Assembly: GCA_022494885.1 (NCBI GenBank) | Contig: JAGVSM010002827.1 | Coordinates: 53,229-117,228 of the forward strand | Length of the DNA: 64,000 bases | Source of the DNA: Micrasema longulum | Taxonomy: Eukaryota > Arthropoda > Insecta > Trichoptera > Brachycentridae | Direction: 5' to 3' | In this document: one piece after another, positions 11,140 to 22,284 of the stretch | How positions within the stretch are numbered: the stretch's first letter is position 1 | Layout: every line of letters starts with the position of its first letter | Made by a program: the position numbers and the translations under genes | Notes under the pieces: generated by a model | Told to the model about the DNA's origin: nothing | Database searches by the model: none | The model's input: only the letters and a program-made list of their open reading frames with translations

Positions 11140-11575
11140 AGTTGTATTTTTTTATTTTTTTTATATTTATTTAGTTGAAAAATTTCACATGAATAAAAAT
11201 TAAGATACATACATAAAAAAGAAGTATACCTTATAAATACAAAAACCTCACCAAGTCACTTTTTGTGGCTTGTTGGTGAAGTTTACCTACGTAAATATCA
11301 TTCCTACTTAAAAATTATCTTTACATAAACAATTACAGTCAAAATTAGGAGCAATAGTTAATTATTGAATCTGCTCAATCAAAAAAAAATAAGAAAAACA
11401 AATATATGATGAAAAAAATTAAATACATATAAATCAAATTTAACACATAAATTAAAAACTCTTGATTAAGAAGCCGATTTGTTTTTTTTTTTTCTCATTA
11501 CATATATTATCAATTCTAAGGTCAGTAGGAAATAAATTTAAAATGTGTGGTACAATATAATTTTATGTTCCACTG
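11140..11575 (-). pseudogene. LINE-H C-terminal fragment and 3' UTR
   Basis: On the minus strand, about 11565 to 11450 translates as a decayed version of the reverse-transcriptase C terminus at 43789-44037, sharing the pattern VP.I.NL.P..L. A 3' UTR follows with the conserved hairpin at 11249-11278 and an A-rich tail ending near 11145. Stops and drift show that it is inactive. Confidence 0.6.
11249..11278 (-). repeat. Conserved 3'-UTR hairpin of LINE-H
   Basis: Complementary arms caccaag and cttgttggtg enclose a cac/gtg inner stem and a T-rich loop. The same hairpin, with arm changes that keep pairing, occurs at 17449-17477 and 44213-44242, always at the 3' end of a LINE. Confidence 0.65.
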
Positions 11576-11599
11576 CCATATCGGATTCGAATCGGACAG

Positions 11600-11783
11600 A
11601 ATCGGGTTGTGGTCCCGTGGCTAGTATCTCGGACTCACGGCTCAGAGGTCCGTGGTTCGAATCCCACTCTACTCCAACTTGATTCCCATTTTCTTATAAT
11701 GAGTCATTTACAACGCGTTGAAAATGGTCATAAAAATATAATATTTGGGTAAATAATTATAAGATCGCAAATAAATATTTTTT
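11600..11783 (+). mobile_element. SINE-A, tRNA-headed
   Basis: The tRNA-like head has an A-box-like tggctagtatctcgg and a perfect B box ggttcgaatcc. It is followed by the conserved body block ccattttcttataatgag...gttgaaaatgg and an A/T tail with aaataaatattt. It is a promoter-bearing SINE, not a working tRNA. Confidence 0.8.
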
Positions 11784-12745
11784 GAATAAAATTTTATTTA
11801 CTCATTAAAATATACATAAAAAAGTATTGTATTCAAAAACAATAAAGAAGCAACATTTTGATGCATATTCAAACAATGCCATTTGAAATTGTCATTTTTT
11901 AATTTGTGGTTTTGCGAAAATTGAATAAAACAGAAGTCCAGTTATCTTGGAATAGTATTTTTTGAGTTTTTTAGTCTTACGTTAGGTTTGTGACGTGGAG
12001 TGTTTATTTGAAAGAACCTTAAAAAGGGCCATAAACACATTAAGAATACTCGGAAAACTTACGAAAAACTATTAATATTTTAAATCATCACCTTTTATTA
12101 AAGTTCAGTCAGTCTTTTAGAAAACATCAAAATAGAATTGATTGGTTGCCTTTTCAATAATCTGGTGTTTTAGGAAACACTTCAGCATTCACACGTAGAG
12201 GTAAGAATAAAACTACATACCAATTTTAAAGATGCCAATTGAATGTGTATTTTTCATTATTTGTTTTCGCTTTATCGTGAATTCAGTATAAAACTCTAAT
12301 AAAATGCACACATAAAACGAAACAATACTGGAGAAAGGGGGAAATGAAGGGAAAAAAGAGAAACAAAGATACAGGTAGATAGGTGTATTGCATTTACAGC
12401 TCAATAAAATTTGGAAAGATCTTTTTACATTTCTTGTCAGATCGAATGGGTACCTTCTACGTTCCGCCATTTTGTGATGCTTTTTATATCCGAATGCGCC
12501 CCAAGAACTCAAGATTCAAATCAGGAACAGATATAAAAACGGTATATTTTAATCGAAATAAATTTTCTTTACGATTGGCCAATGTTTCTTCTCTTATATT
12601 TATTGATATCTTTTAGTCAAGAAATAACCCGCTAAGCTTCTATTTTAGAGGTATGTCAGCAGGTGGAAAAGACAGGATATAATGTAAAATATTTTTAATA
12701 TTGAATGCATCAACTTTGTGGTCAAACGTGTTACTAAATATTATT
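11784..12745. other. No gene recognised
   Basis: Two antiparallel short frames (12213-12512 minus, 12383-12616 plus) have no recognisable domains. Confidence 0.45.
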
Positions 12746-12977
12746 AAATATTTGGATATTTGGATAACCACTTACCAACTTTTCTATGTCTACGTACCGA
12801 GACGTACCCGTCTCTTCATCAGGACACTAATTAAACCAACATGCAATACTCAAATATTGTGAAGGTATACGGTGGGTTTTTCATGTTGGTTTAATTAGTA
12901 TCCTGTCAAAGAAACAGGAACGTCTCGAAACAGGTATACATAGAAAAGTCGGTAAGTGGTTATATACAAATATTTGA
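12746..12977. mobile_element. HHR-bearing inverted-repeat element, copy 1
   Basis: The left arm (aaccacttaccaacttttctatg...) and right arm (...catagaaaagtcggtaagtgg) are inverted copies around a 50-60-bp centre. Each arm carries a hammerhead remnant. On the minus strand at 12822-12816 the core CUGAUGA is intact with stem II GAGAC/GUCUC, but GAAA has become GGUA. On the plus strand GAAA is intact at 12927-12930 and the core is CUGUCAA. Neither copy should be active. Confidence 0.7.
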
Positions 12978-13139
12978 TACCATTAAACAAATAATTAAAT
13001 TGTACTGTTGTTTGCTATATAACTAATGTTCCACTTTTTTTTGCACATATAAACATTTTTAAAATTAAATAATCAAGCTTCTGGGGCCGACCCTTATGTA
13101 AGGAATTGAAAAAACAAGGTTTTTTTTAAATCGGATAAA

Positions 13140-13345
13140 TATTACACAGGGTGTTAAGTGGCCACTAAAACCAGCTAATAACAGTTCATAAGCTCTTTGA
13201 ATGCCTGGACTTCCATATTTCCTTTTCTAATATGTTCTCAATTTCTGATGTTATTTGGTACTTTTAATAATCCCCCAGGGGGTGAAATCTAGTTCTTTGT
13301 CTACAAATATTAGGACAAACTCAAAATATTGCAAAAAGTTTATTT
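13140..13345 (+). repeat. R repeat, partial
   Basis: From acacagggtgttaagtggcc through tgcctggacttccatat to gacaaactcaaaatattg. It lies between a hairpin element and an RTE-like fragment. Confidence 0.75.
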
Positions 13346-13392
13346 TATTGTGTATTATAAGTTTACAATGTATGAAAAAAAAGCAATTTGCT

Positions 13393-14068
13393 AATGAATG
13401 TTGGTAAATCTAAAGTGATGGTTTGAAAATGCGAGATCAGTGTGAACGGAGATATTCTGAATCAGGTAGAAAAAATTGTGTATCTGGGAAGTATGTTTAC
13501 TAGGGGTGAAAGACTGAGAAAGATATTGAAAGGAAGGTGAGTGCTGGGAACAGGGTGAACAGTGCACTAAAATTTACTTTGGCAAACAAATAATTTTCTC
13601 AGGAGGCAAAATTAGCCGTTCGCAATGTGTGGAAGCGAAGTATGGAATTGGAAAAATAATTATGAAAGTAGGTTTAATGCTGTCGAAACGCGATTCCTCG
13701 GGGGAATGTGTCATAAAATAATGTATAATAGGTGCACAAATGTCGAGATCCGTGAACTGTGTAAGGCTGAGACATGCATTATCGACAGAATCAAGAAAGG
13801 GGTGCTGCGTTGCTTTAGACTTGTAGAGCAAATGGACAGCGACAGAATGGCTGAAAGGATCTACTAAGAGAAAAACATGGCACCATCAAGTCCATCAAAT
13901 ACTTGAAGATGAGCATGTCAAGAGAAGGAATAATCGGCGTGCGTGCATGAGAAGATGTATGAATTTAGAGGAAACGGGGTCTGTATGCCAAGACAGAGTG
14001 ATATGGCGTTCTATCTTCTCTGCCTACCCCTACGGGAAACGGCGTGATGGTTTGTTTGTTTGTTTGAT
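13393..14068 (+). pseudogene. RTE-like LINE 3' end, copy a
   Basis: The longest copy of this family. It starts in the reverse-transcriptase thumb (NVGKSKVMV at about 13402), continues through VEKIVYLGSMF, then needs frame changes to reach the AKLAV..., TNVEIRELCKAETCIID and LV-E-MD segments of the C-terminal domain. In-frame stops at about 13411, 13534 and 13591 make it a pseudogene. It ends CTACGGGAAACGGCGTGATGG plus three GTTT units at 14050-14068. The short 3' UTR and simple-repeat tail fit the RTE clade; the assignment is inferred. Confidence 0.75.
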
Positions 14069-14999
14069 ACATTTTACATAATTGGTACAAGTCTGTAAAA
14101 TTTATTTAAATATACGTAATTATTACGTGTATTTCATGCAAAAATTCCAATTGAATTTTGGCAGTATGAAAAATTGTTCTTACGCTAAATTCTTTTTCGA
14201 ATATTATTATTCCTCCTTTTTTTACAGCAATTAATCATAATACTACCCCGATTTCGATCGAGTTAGTTTCGTGTAATCGTGTTTACTAAATTGACAGAAG
14301 TATTTTTTTTTTGCCTGTCAGATGATAATTAATCAAAGTGACGGAACATGCAAACTTGCAATTCCTATGTTGAAAATAATTTCATCAAATTTACATAATG
14401 ATAATCCAGATAAAACTTTTGTTGGTTTATCTAATGATTGTGTCATTTTTGTTTTACTGGTAGTTTCATACATATACTTCGATAAGTAACCTCTTGCGAA
14501 ATTGTTTTTGCAAATTGAGAACTACGTTCAAATGATTTTCTCACCAGAACTAATAAAAATACATTATCACTTTTTTTTACTTTACCACTTTAATCTATTT
14601 TTCTAAAACTAAGTTATTTACAGCTCATCAAAAATGACTACCAATATTGAAATGTTTGGCATCATTGGCATATTAAAGCAAATAGCAAACATAAAAATTC
14701 ATTTGCTTTTCAGTTAAATAATATTTGATACGTTGGTCAGTTCGCACGTTTGCTTATTTCCAGCAACAACCACAATAATTCAGATTTTATACGTTAGATT
14801 TTACATACATTCCTGTTCTCAACTATCTGCTGTTTCTTCAGAAAGAAACTTAGTTCTTTTTAATAAATTAAAGTTGATAAAAAGAAAAAAAAAGAAAAAA
14901 ATACATCTAATTAAAAACCATGGTATATCCATCTTTATTTTACCATTAGGCCTAGGTGTAATTTTATGCCAGGTTTATAAAAAAAGTCATTAGTCTTCA
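14069..14999. other. No gene recognised
   Basis: AT-rich. The open frame at 14733-14993 ends in a poly-lysine-like run from an A-rich tract and is not convincing. Confidence 0.45.
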
Positions 15000-15185
15000 C
15001 AGAAAAAAAATTACATGCAGAGCTATAAGCGGATGTAATCATCACCGTGAATTTGTGACCTGAATTCGCACTAAAAACTAAGTAAGTAATATTTAGCGGT
15101 ATGTCTAAGAATGAATGCGGATGGGGGTTTGGGAGAGAGAAGGGCTCAGAGGTTGAAAAGTACTTTTTAGTATTTATAGTATTTC
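15000..15185 (+). repeat. Repeat related to the interior of the 61540 hairpin element
   Basis: The block attacatgcagagctata and the following G-rich gggtttgggagagagaag resemble 61690-61800, the centre of hairpin element copy 4. It has no arms here, so it is likely a fragment. Confidence 0.4.
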
Positions 15186-16549
15186 TTAGTATTTTACCGC
15201 TTGCCGAAGTAAAAAGTGGTCATTTACTTATATTATATATAATATAATTACAAGATCCTCAACACAAAGAAAACTTAAAAAAATACAAACTAATACCACA
15301 TTCTGACAAAGGAATTTTGAGTATTATTAGATTAAAATCTTTTACCTACTTCCATTATCTATTAAAACAATTAGTCACGAGAAAATGTTTTAAAAGGCTA
15401 TAAAAAATTGATAGTGGAGCTAGGTAGAAGTAAAATGGATTTTTCTCATTCGCCCAAACCAATATTGAGTCAACCAAGTAAGTGTATAGCTTATGTTAGT
15501 TTTTTGTTATTTTCATTGTGCGTTTTGTAATATAAATAATATAGATGTTCATATATACCTTGTATTTAAAACTGTAAATATTTTGTTAATTACCTCTGTT
15601 TATTTAGTTAGTCTTCTTTGTTTATTCTCTAATGTAAAAACATTTCAAAAAAGTATATTGTTAAGTGTCCTCGGCACGGGTAACCCCACCCCAGTGAAGA
15701 CACATTATTTTCATTATTAATTATAGTATGTAAGAGAAAAATATGAATAAATAAATAAAAAAATAAATGCAGAATACAAACAAAACCAGCAGCAAAAAGA
15801 TGTTTTTTTTTTAAGTTCAGTGTACAACTTATGCGTGGTATAACAGGTAGCGAAAGTTTTTTTCATTTTTAGTTGAATATGCAGCTTGTGCGTGGTAAAA
15901 CAGGTAGAAAAAGGACTATTCATTTTAAGTAGAATGTGCACATTGAACTTCAAAGAAAGTCATTTGGCTAATGGTTTTGTTGGTCTTCCCAAAAACAGTG
16001 ATCGTGAACAGGAGCGGTTGCATTTAATCCCCCCCCCCATTTGGGGCTGGTATTTTAACTTCCGGCCGTAACCCAAACATGACCAATATTAGGCTGCAGT
16101 AAACCTAATGGCTAGCCAGCAGTCAGATAGTCAATACCGGTAATTATACCAGGCCGAGTGTCGATGTAAGAGACACGACTATTTGACCAAGTTCCATTGA
16201 AACGTAATATAGACTCGACTAAAACGTAATGGATGTAACGATTTGAGATGAGGTTTACGTTGGATTATTTATGTTTTCTTATCCAGGCATGGAGAATCTA
16301 AAAATAGAAGAATGGCCATGTAATATGATACGTTACTTTTTATACATTTTGAAGGAGTGCAATTTGAAAGTTTGATGGACTCTGAAAAATCTGAATTTTA
16401 GCCAGCTGGTGCATTGAACATTTTTTTTTTCGGGTTTTTTTCTCTATAGCGTGTCTACACAGAACGATAGATTTTTTTTTTTAGACCTTCCTGATATGAC
16501 ATATTTGGCCATCAAAAACAAAGACGGCAAAATAAGATATATTTGTAAC
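15186..16549. other. Mostly unassigned; possible LINE 3' end at 15490-15768
   Basis: About 15490-15768 ends in aataaataaataaa with a preceding GC-rich hairpin-like stretch (tgtcctcggcacggg), suggesting another plus-strand LINE UTR. The remainder, including a C9 run near 16030, is unassigned. Confidence 0.3.
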
Positions 16550-16725
16550 GGCGGCCTCCGTGGTGTAGTGGTCAAGACGCTTGACTCACTCATGGAAGGT
16601 TCCGGGTTCGATTCCCGGTGAGAACACAAAAATTCAATGTGATTTTTTTCAAGCCCGGGTGTTTTGTGATGTAATTCACCACTGTAATTGGGTTTCCTGG
16701 CCTGTTATGGTGCAAAAAAGACGCC
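16550..16725 (+). mobile_element. SINE-B, tRNA-headed
   Basis: The head has A box tggtgtagtggtcaagacg and perfect B box gggttcgattcc (about 16604-16616). It is followed by the body caaaaattcaatgtgatttt and aagcccgggtgttttgtgatg. The same body occurs inverted at 39110-39250, which proves a repeated element and not a lone tRNA gene. Confidence 0.75.
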
Positions 16726-16792
16726 ATGTTTAATTTTCATGGATACGCTTGATCGAAAAGTCGAAAAAATGTGGATATTTATACATACAAAG

Positions 16793-16930
16793 ATTGGTAA
16801 ATGTTATACACTGTGTAAAGTGGCCACTTTAATCATCCAATAAGATGTCGTATGCCCTGGAAATGCCTAGACTTCTTTATTTTCAACTCAAATTTATTTC
16901 TCTCTGTTGCAATAAATTACAAACAACTGA
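16793..16930 (+). repeat. R repeat, partial
   Basis: gtgtaaagtggccacttt, atgcctagacttc and ctctctgttgcaataaatt are recognisable. It directly precedes hairpin element copy 2. Confidence 0.7.
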
Positions 16931-16962
16931 ATTTTTCTAAATGTTATTAAATAATTGTACCT

Positions 16963-17160
16963 AACCACTTACCGACTTTTCTATGTCTACCGGTTTCGAT
17001 CCGTACCCGTCTCTTCGTCAGTACACCAATTAAACCAACATGCAAAACTTAGTATACACCTTCACCATAGTTGTTGCACAAAAATACAAAACTGATATGC
17101 CATCCATTTTAAGAGACGGGTACGTTCCAAAACCGGTAGACATTATTTAATAAAAATAAC
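16963..17160. mobile_element. HHR-bearing inverted-repeat element, copy 2
   Basis: Left arm aaccacttaccgacttttctatg...accggtttcgat. The right arm is shorter, with aagagacgggtacgttcc and aaccggtagacatt at 17111-17143. The left arm holds the best preserved hammerhead of this family. Confidence 0.7.
16983..17026 (-). ncRNA. Hammerhead ribozyme motif, near-intact
   Basis: On the minus strand the core CUGACGA is at 17021-17015 and GAAA at 16997-16994. Stem III is the palindrome ACCGGU (16994-16989), with predicted cleavage after A16988. Stem I GUGUA/GACAU has three Watson-Crick pairs, one wobble and a mismatch beside the core; the sister copy at 12746 restores that pair. Stem II GAGAC faces GGAUC, weakened from GUCUC elsewhere. 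An extra A lies between the core and stem II, a variation known from a viroid hammerhead. It is probably inactive in this copy. Confidence 0.5.
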
Positions 17161-17211
17161 TCAAATGTTTGCCCACAAAGTAAATGTTTTAAATAACGAT
17201 AATAAATTATG

Positions 17212-17515
17212 TTTTTTTTTTTTTTTGTTTTTTTTTATTTCATTGGAAAACCAACAGACATTTATAAATATATTAAATACAATTTTAGTATAAATACAAA
17301 TCATAAAGTCCAATTACAGGCTTCCACATAATATTAGTATTGTAAATGTTGTCACATAAAAATTATACATAACATAAAAATAAAACCATGCACAATTTTT
17401 AATTTAAAAAAAAAAAAAACATTTTTAAGTTTTATTTTTATCCGGACTCACCAAGCCAATTAATATGGCTTGTCGGTAAAAATCCTTTACGTGAAAACAT
17501 ACGCTAATACTACTT
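17212..17515 (-). mobile_element. LINE-H 3' UTR
   Basis: On the minus strand it contains the conserved hairpin (17449-17477) and ends in a long A-rich tail, seen as poly-T at 17212-17242. It is homologous to the 3' ends at 11140 and 44050-44350. Confidence 0.5.
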
Positions 17516-17526
17516 TTTTTTTTTTT

Positions 17527-17703
17527 TAATAAATATTTACGTTCTTATAATTCACGCAAATATTTAATTTTGAGGGCCATTTTCAACGAATTGTAAATAA
17601 CTCACTATTAGAAAATGGGAATCAAGTCGGGGTAGAGTGAGATTCAAACCACGGACCTTTGATCCGTGAGTCCGAGACACTAGCCACGGGACCATCCCGA
17701 TTC
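17527..17703 (-). mobile_element. SINE-A
   Basis: Minus-strand copy. The head is at 17703-17635 with the B-box region (gattcaaaccac on plus) and the body includes cattttcaacgaattgtaaataactcac on plus. The tail is at 17527-17545. Confidence 0.75.
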
Positions 17704-18119
17704 AAAGTTGTATAATAATAATTACTACTAACTTAAATATAAGGAGCGAAAACAAAAATACATTGAATTTATGTTTTTAAATGATATTTTTAAAAAAGCA
17801 AAAAAAAGTATATGATATCGCAATTATAAGATAAAAAATAAATACAAAACCGAATAACGAAAATTCAAATCAGAAGGGTGTACATAATTAATAGGCACAA
17901 AGCCTTTTTAAAAAAACATTATTTTTTTACATATCTATATCTATATTTATAATATTACAACATGTAGTATTAACTAAAAATGTAAATTCAATACATATTT
18001 TGAAAAATAAATCTACTTTTGAATATTGGTCACACAGTTGCACATATGATATATTACATATACTCGAGCCTGTTTGAAGGTTTTGTGTTTATTCATTATG
18101 ATAAAATTAATATAAAACG
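17704..18119. other. No gene recognised
   Basis: AT-rich, without visible structure. Confidence 0.5.
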
Positions 18120-18830
18120 ACTTTATTTATTTTTATTTTATTTTCTTTTATTTAGGAAACATACAGTACAGTTACATATTTTACCCAGTTAGACTTAACT
18201 CTTATGGACCAGTGAAGTTTTTATATTATAAAGTAATTACTTGTAAGGTTATTAATTAAAGTACCATAAAAGACGGGAAAAAAACGTAAAAAGAAGTTGT
18301 TTAAAAATTAAAATTAAAGTAAAAAATCAAGAAAATTTGTAAAAGTAATTATAAGTTAAGAATTGAAATAAAGAATGAAAACCTTGTTTAGATGTTAAAA
18401 ATAAAATTAAATAATAATAACATTTTTAAAAAGGAAAAACATACTTATACCCATAAATATATTAAGGGATTCAAAGAAATAATGAGAAGAATCTTTAAAT
18501 AAGACAATAAATTTAAGTCAATTTAAAAACATCTTCAAAATTAGTGACACATTATAGTTAGAACAGCAGTATATTGATTGTATATACTCGTACATATGCA
18601 ATATAAGTAATTAAAAATAGTTTAAAAGTATAAAAACATGTCAATGCAGCAGAGAAAAAAGGAAGAATAACAGGTATAGCAAGTAATATTTCAAATTTGA
18701 AAAAGCAATATAAGAAGAAGATTTTAAACCAAAAGTTAACTTTGTGGACTTTATAGGTCTCTATATTTAAATTTAATGTTAAGTATATACTCTTAAAATA
18801 AAAAAGTATAAGATTCATTACCTAATTATA
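18120..18830 (-). mobile_element. LINE-G 3' end
   Basis: Matches 32385-33040 along its length: aggaaacatacagtacagttac near the tail, then a long A-rich UTR, and atgcagcagagaaaaaa near the other end. The tail is (TAAA)-like on the minus strand. Similar short frames (18558-18818 and 32889-33089) are a consequence of the repeat and are not proven coding. Confidence 0.6.
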
Positions 18831-19435
18831 CCTGGTTAAAACAGCTGATGGAAATTTGAAACCGATCAGTAGAAAAACTAAAAAAGAACTGGTTAAAAAT
18901 AAAGTTTTATAAAATATTTATTTAATAATGTTTTTTTGGCAGATACGTGATGTTGAAACTTAACCGGCGTTGATCTCATAAAGGGACAAAGTAAACGACA
19001 TCGCTAACTGTTGTTTATGATGGCGTTCCGCCGCAGGCGACTGTCACTCTATCTACATCTATATTTCTGTCCTCTATGGTTTCAGCGCCACCGAATCCAT
19101 TTCCCGCCAATCCGCAAAATGTCGGCTGACAAGCACAAGCGCGCCACACAAATTATTTGACCGATAATATGTTTATTAATTAGCACGATAAATGAAATTA
19201 GCTTTAAACTTTGACAAATAATTTATAATCGTACATTCCATTGAATTATCTATATAATAAACACCGCTTCGCATCATTCCAAGAAAAGTAATATTGCTGA
19301 TAAACAATAGAACCGTTTGTTATACGGTCAGTTAGGTATTAAGTGTTAACAAATCGTCCAAGTGTTTTTTGGACATATTTTATTAAAGGAAAAAGAATAC
19401 ATAACAACAACAATAAAATCTTCTCATGCACAGAA
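18831..19435. other. No gene recognised
   Basis: Contains a GC-richer patch at 19020-19150 with several gcc/cgc steps. No frame or element boundary is identified. Confidence 0.45.
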
Positions 19436-19891
19436 TCATACATTATTGACTAATTTGTTGTAATTTGTCTTGTTCTCTTCATTTGGAAAAAATGGACACA
19501 TCTTATGTAAACACCTATTATTTTTATTCTTAGAGGTGAGGGTCGATGCTATGCAAGCTCCTGACGTCACTGTGGCCTGTGAAGATCTATCGTGACGGAT
19601 CCTCGTGAATAGTTCTCGCCCTCCAATCCCAGGTATATAAAGAGCCTGGCTACTGTGTGAAAGGCGAGAGCTTACATTTTGTAAAATCTCCCCCTCCAAG
19701 TCTAGATCCGTAAAGTATCGGAATATTAGGCAGGGAGCGAGCTCTTTAACATCTTCAGGTTTAACCAGTGTTCTCCCGAGGATGAAACTCTTTTTGTAAT
19801 GCAAAGCATCACACTCACAACGGACGTGTATAGATGTTTCCTGATCTACACTGCAGAACCCAAATCTAGAAGTTTCGGAAAATATTAACAC
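19436..19891 (-). pseudogene. LINE C terminus after the RNase H domain
   Basis: Minus-strand frame of 151 codons. Near its start it reads GFCSVDQETSIHVRCECDAL, the Cys-rich tail (C...ETSIHV.CECD) that follows RNase H in I/R1/Jockey-type LINEs, then a conserved segment LAPCLIFRYFTDLDLEG. The normal first Cys of the knuckle has drifted. A short block, SGACIA..T, is shared with 41690-41745. The end overlaps unrelated repeat sequence (19441-19491), so the last 30 codons are not original. 5'-truncated. Confidence 0.65.
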
Positions 19892-20316
19892 CTATACCTC
19901 AGATAAAAGTTTTCTAATGAAACTTTGTCTATCTTTAAGAAAGGCGTTGTTTTTAAAAACCGACACCAATACTGCCCTGCTGGGCCACAAAACTGTTTAG
20001 TTACTGTGAAAATTTTGTTTTTCGTTTATTTTTTCTTCAGTTATGTATATTATATTTAATAATCTCACATATTTACTGAGACAAAATGTCATTTCTGCTT
20101 CACAAATACGAGATTTTTTCTTGTAAAAAATAAATAAATGAATATTTAAAAAATATAAAAAAATCCGATCATCAAACCATAAAACAGAAATCTCTTGTAA
20201 AATTCGCAATTTAACCTATCAACTTTTTGGCTTAGAAGGGCAGAATAAGTCTCTTCCATTATTTTCCAAATGAAGAGAACAAGATGACAAATTACAACAA
20301 ATTCGTCAATAATATA
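19441..20316. repeat. Inverted pair of about 50 bp
   Basis: gactaatttgttgtaatttg with following ttctcttcatttggaaaa at 19441-19491 recurs inverted at 20262-20316. The 770 bp between includes the LINE fragment above. Confidence 0.6.
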
Positions 20317-20344
20317 CATATTCTCTTTATTTGTTCTCTTTTTT

Positions 20345-20575
20345 ATTCCTTTTATTAGACGCGAACAGAAGGAAATGTTGAAAATGCTCACTTTCGTCTA
20401 CTTGATATTCCATTTTGAAGACTTGTAATTGAATGTAATGATATTTTAAACGTAAAAGCAAACACAATGTCTAGAGCAGATAATTTTCTTTCGAATGACG
20501 TATAATTTTTACCATTTAGTTTTACTTTATGTGTTTATTTTTTAATTAAAAAAAAGACACTTTCTTTGTAAACAC
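20345..20575 (-). mobile_element. Mariner relic, non-coding 5' part
   Basis: Shares with 6425-6660 and 42700-42900 the blocks aatgctcactttcgtctactt, aaacacaatgtct and ttctttcgaatgacgta. The transposase start is missing here. Confidence 0.5.
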
Positions 20576-20667
20576 CCAATCAATATTTCATTCATTACGT
20601 AATAGATAATATGGAATTTAAAAATAACAACAAAAAGTAAGAAGAAACATAAGATCTATCATATAAG

Positions 20668-20850
20668 AATCGGGTTGTGGTCCCGTGGCTAGTGTCTCGG
20701 ACTCACAGATCGAAGATCCGTGATTCGAATCCCACTCTACCCCAACTTTGTTCCCATTTTCTAATAGTGAGTTATTTACAATTCGTTGAAAATGGCCCTC
20801 AAAATTAAATATTTGCGTAAATTATAAGAACGCAAATATTTATTTAAATT
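20668..20850 (+). mobile_element. SINE-A
   Basis: Full-length copy: aatcgggttgtggtcccgtg head, B box gattcgaatcc, body ctaatagtgagttatttac and gttgaaaatgg, tail cgcaaatatttattt. Confidence 0.8.
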
Positions 20851-20883
20851 TTTTTTTTAAAAATCTCCTAATTAAATTAAAGA

Positions 20884-21406
20884 TAACAAACTAACAAACC
20901 ATCACGTCGTTTCATCGTAAGGGTAGGCAGAGAGGATAGAACGCCACAACACTCTATCTTTGCATACAGATCTCGCTTCCTCTACATTCATAGATCTTCT
21001 AATGCACGCGCGCCGATCATTCCGACTTTTGACATGTCCATCTTTAAGTATTTGTTGGATTTGGTCATGCCATGTCTTTCTCGGTCTTCCTCTATTTCTG
21101 CATCCATCAACATTCGCATTGTAAATATTCTTAGCCGTTCTCTCGCTGTCCATTCGTTCTACATGTCCAAACCAGCGAAGAGCTCCTTTCTTGATGTTGT
21201 CGATAATGCTTGTCTCAGCCTTACATAATGTACGGATCTCAACATTTGTGCATCTATCGTACATAGTTTTACAACACATTCACCTGAGAGATCGCATTTC
21301 GACAGCATTCAGCCTACTTTCATACCTGTTTTTCCAAGTCCATACTTCGCTCCCATACATCAGGGCCGGGACCAGGACTCCGTTGTAAACTGCCAATTTT
21401 GCCTCT
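20884..21406 (-). pseudogene. RTE-like LINE 3' end, copy b
   Basis: The minus-strand frame of 125 codons (20902-21279) contains MYDRCTNVEIRTLCKAETSI, LRWFGHVERMD, GRPRKTWHDQI and ends VLWRSILSAYPYDETT. Upstream to 21406 the frame shifts before the AKLAV segment. The 3' tail after GATGG is GTTTGTTAGTTTG. Of the five copies this has the best preserved C terminus together with copy c. Confidence 0.75.
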
Positions 21407-21439
21407 TAACAGGTAATATGCTAAAATCCTTTAAACTCG

Positions 21440-21512
21440 ATATTTCACGTCCACCTTGCCAGGAATCGATCCCGGGATCTGAAGAATGGTGGGCGAACGT
21501 ACCAACCACTTT
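21440..21512 (-). mobile_element. tRNA-like SINE head
   Basis: On the minus strand, an A-box-like agtggttggtacgttcgccc and B-box-like gggatcgattcctggc lie about 35 bases apart. The bases after it (gacgtgaaat) resemble the start of the SINE-C body at 42120. It is a partial copy. Confidence 0.5.
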
Positions 21513-22284
21513 TCAGTAACATAACGAATAAATGACAATTTTCTATAAAATTGCCAAGGAATATTTTCAATGAATCAATATGAGTTATTGAATTTCACAA
21601 TAATTCAATATTCAATTTTATTACGTATTGAAAATTATAAATTCTATTTAATATTATTCTCAGTAAACGTTGCAGAAATAATTTTAATTTAATTTAATTT
21701 CTGAATATCCAAAACTCAATTGCATAAAATATTTTGTTGGTATTTCAAAGAAAACATCAAAATTGAATATGTCCGCAAAATACATACTCGTAAAGTCCAC
21801 ATTTTACCACATGCAAAATCATATCACTTCGTTTACGAGTTATTGAATTTGTCATCGGGAACATTTATCAATGAAAAATATTTTCCCGAATTAAACAACC
21901 ATGGGGCTCAATAGGTAGCAAATAAATTTGAACGCCTCATTCTAGTAACTATGCTATGTATATATATGTGTGAACAAATAGAGTAAATGTGACGTAACCA
22001 CCTTCTATACATATTATAAATTGTACTGAGCTCGCCCGTTATTCACAAGCTAGGCTTGCTTACCGTAGAGTATTATTTGGGTTTGACATCAGCCGGCTCA
22101 GTAGGGAGATGCAAGTACAGTTTGAGCCTTCAAGGTTAGTGCGTTGGGCTCACGAAACCAGGCCCAGCTCTCTCTCGTTAATGAATGAAACCAGCTTATG
22201 TCATGTATAGGTTTATTGCACAGAATTAGAAAGACATGTACAGTACAGGCGACCAGGGCCTCAATTATGAAGCCTATCTTTATC
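21513..22284. other. No gene recognised
   Basis: AT-rich to 22020, then a more balanced stretch to 22250 with no recognised signature. Confidence 0.45.

Noticed and set aside
16550..16625. Functional tRNA gene
   Set aside because: A and B boxes are good, but the same body follows in a second copy at 39110-39250, so this is a SINE head.
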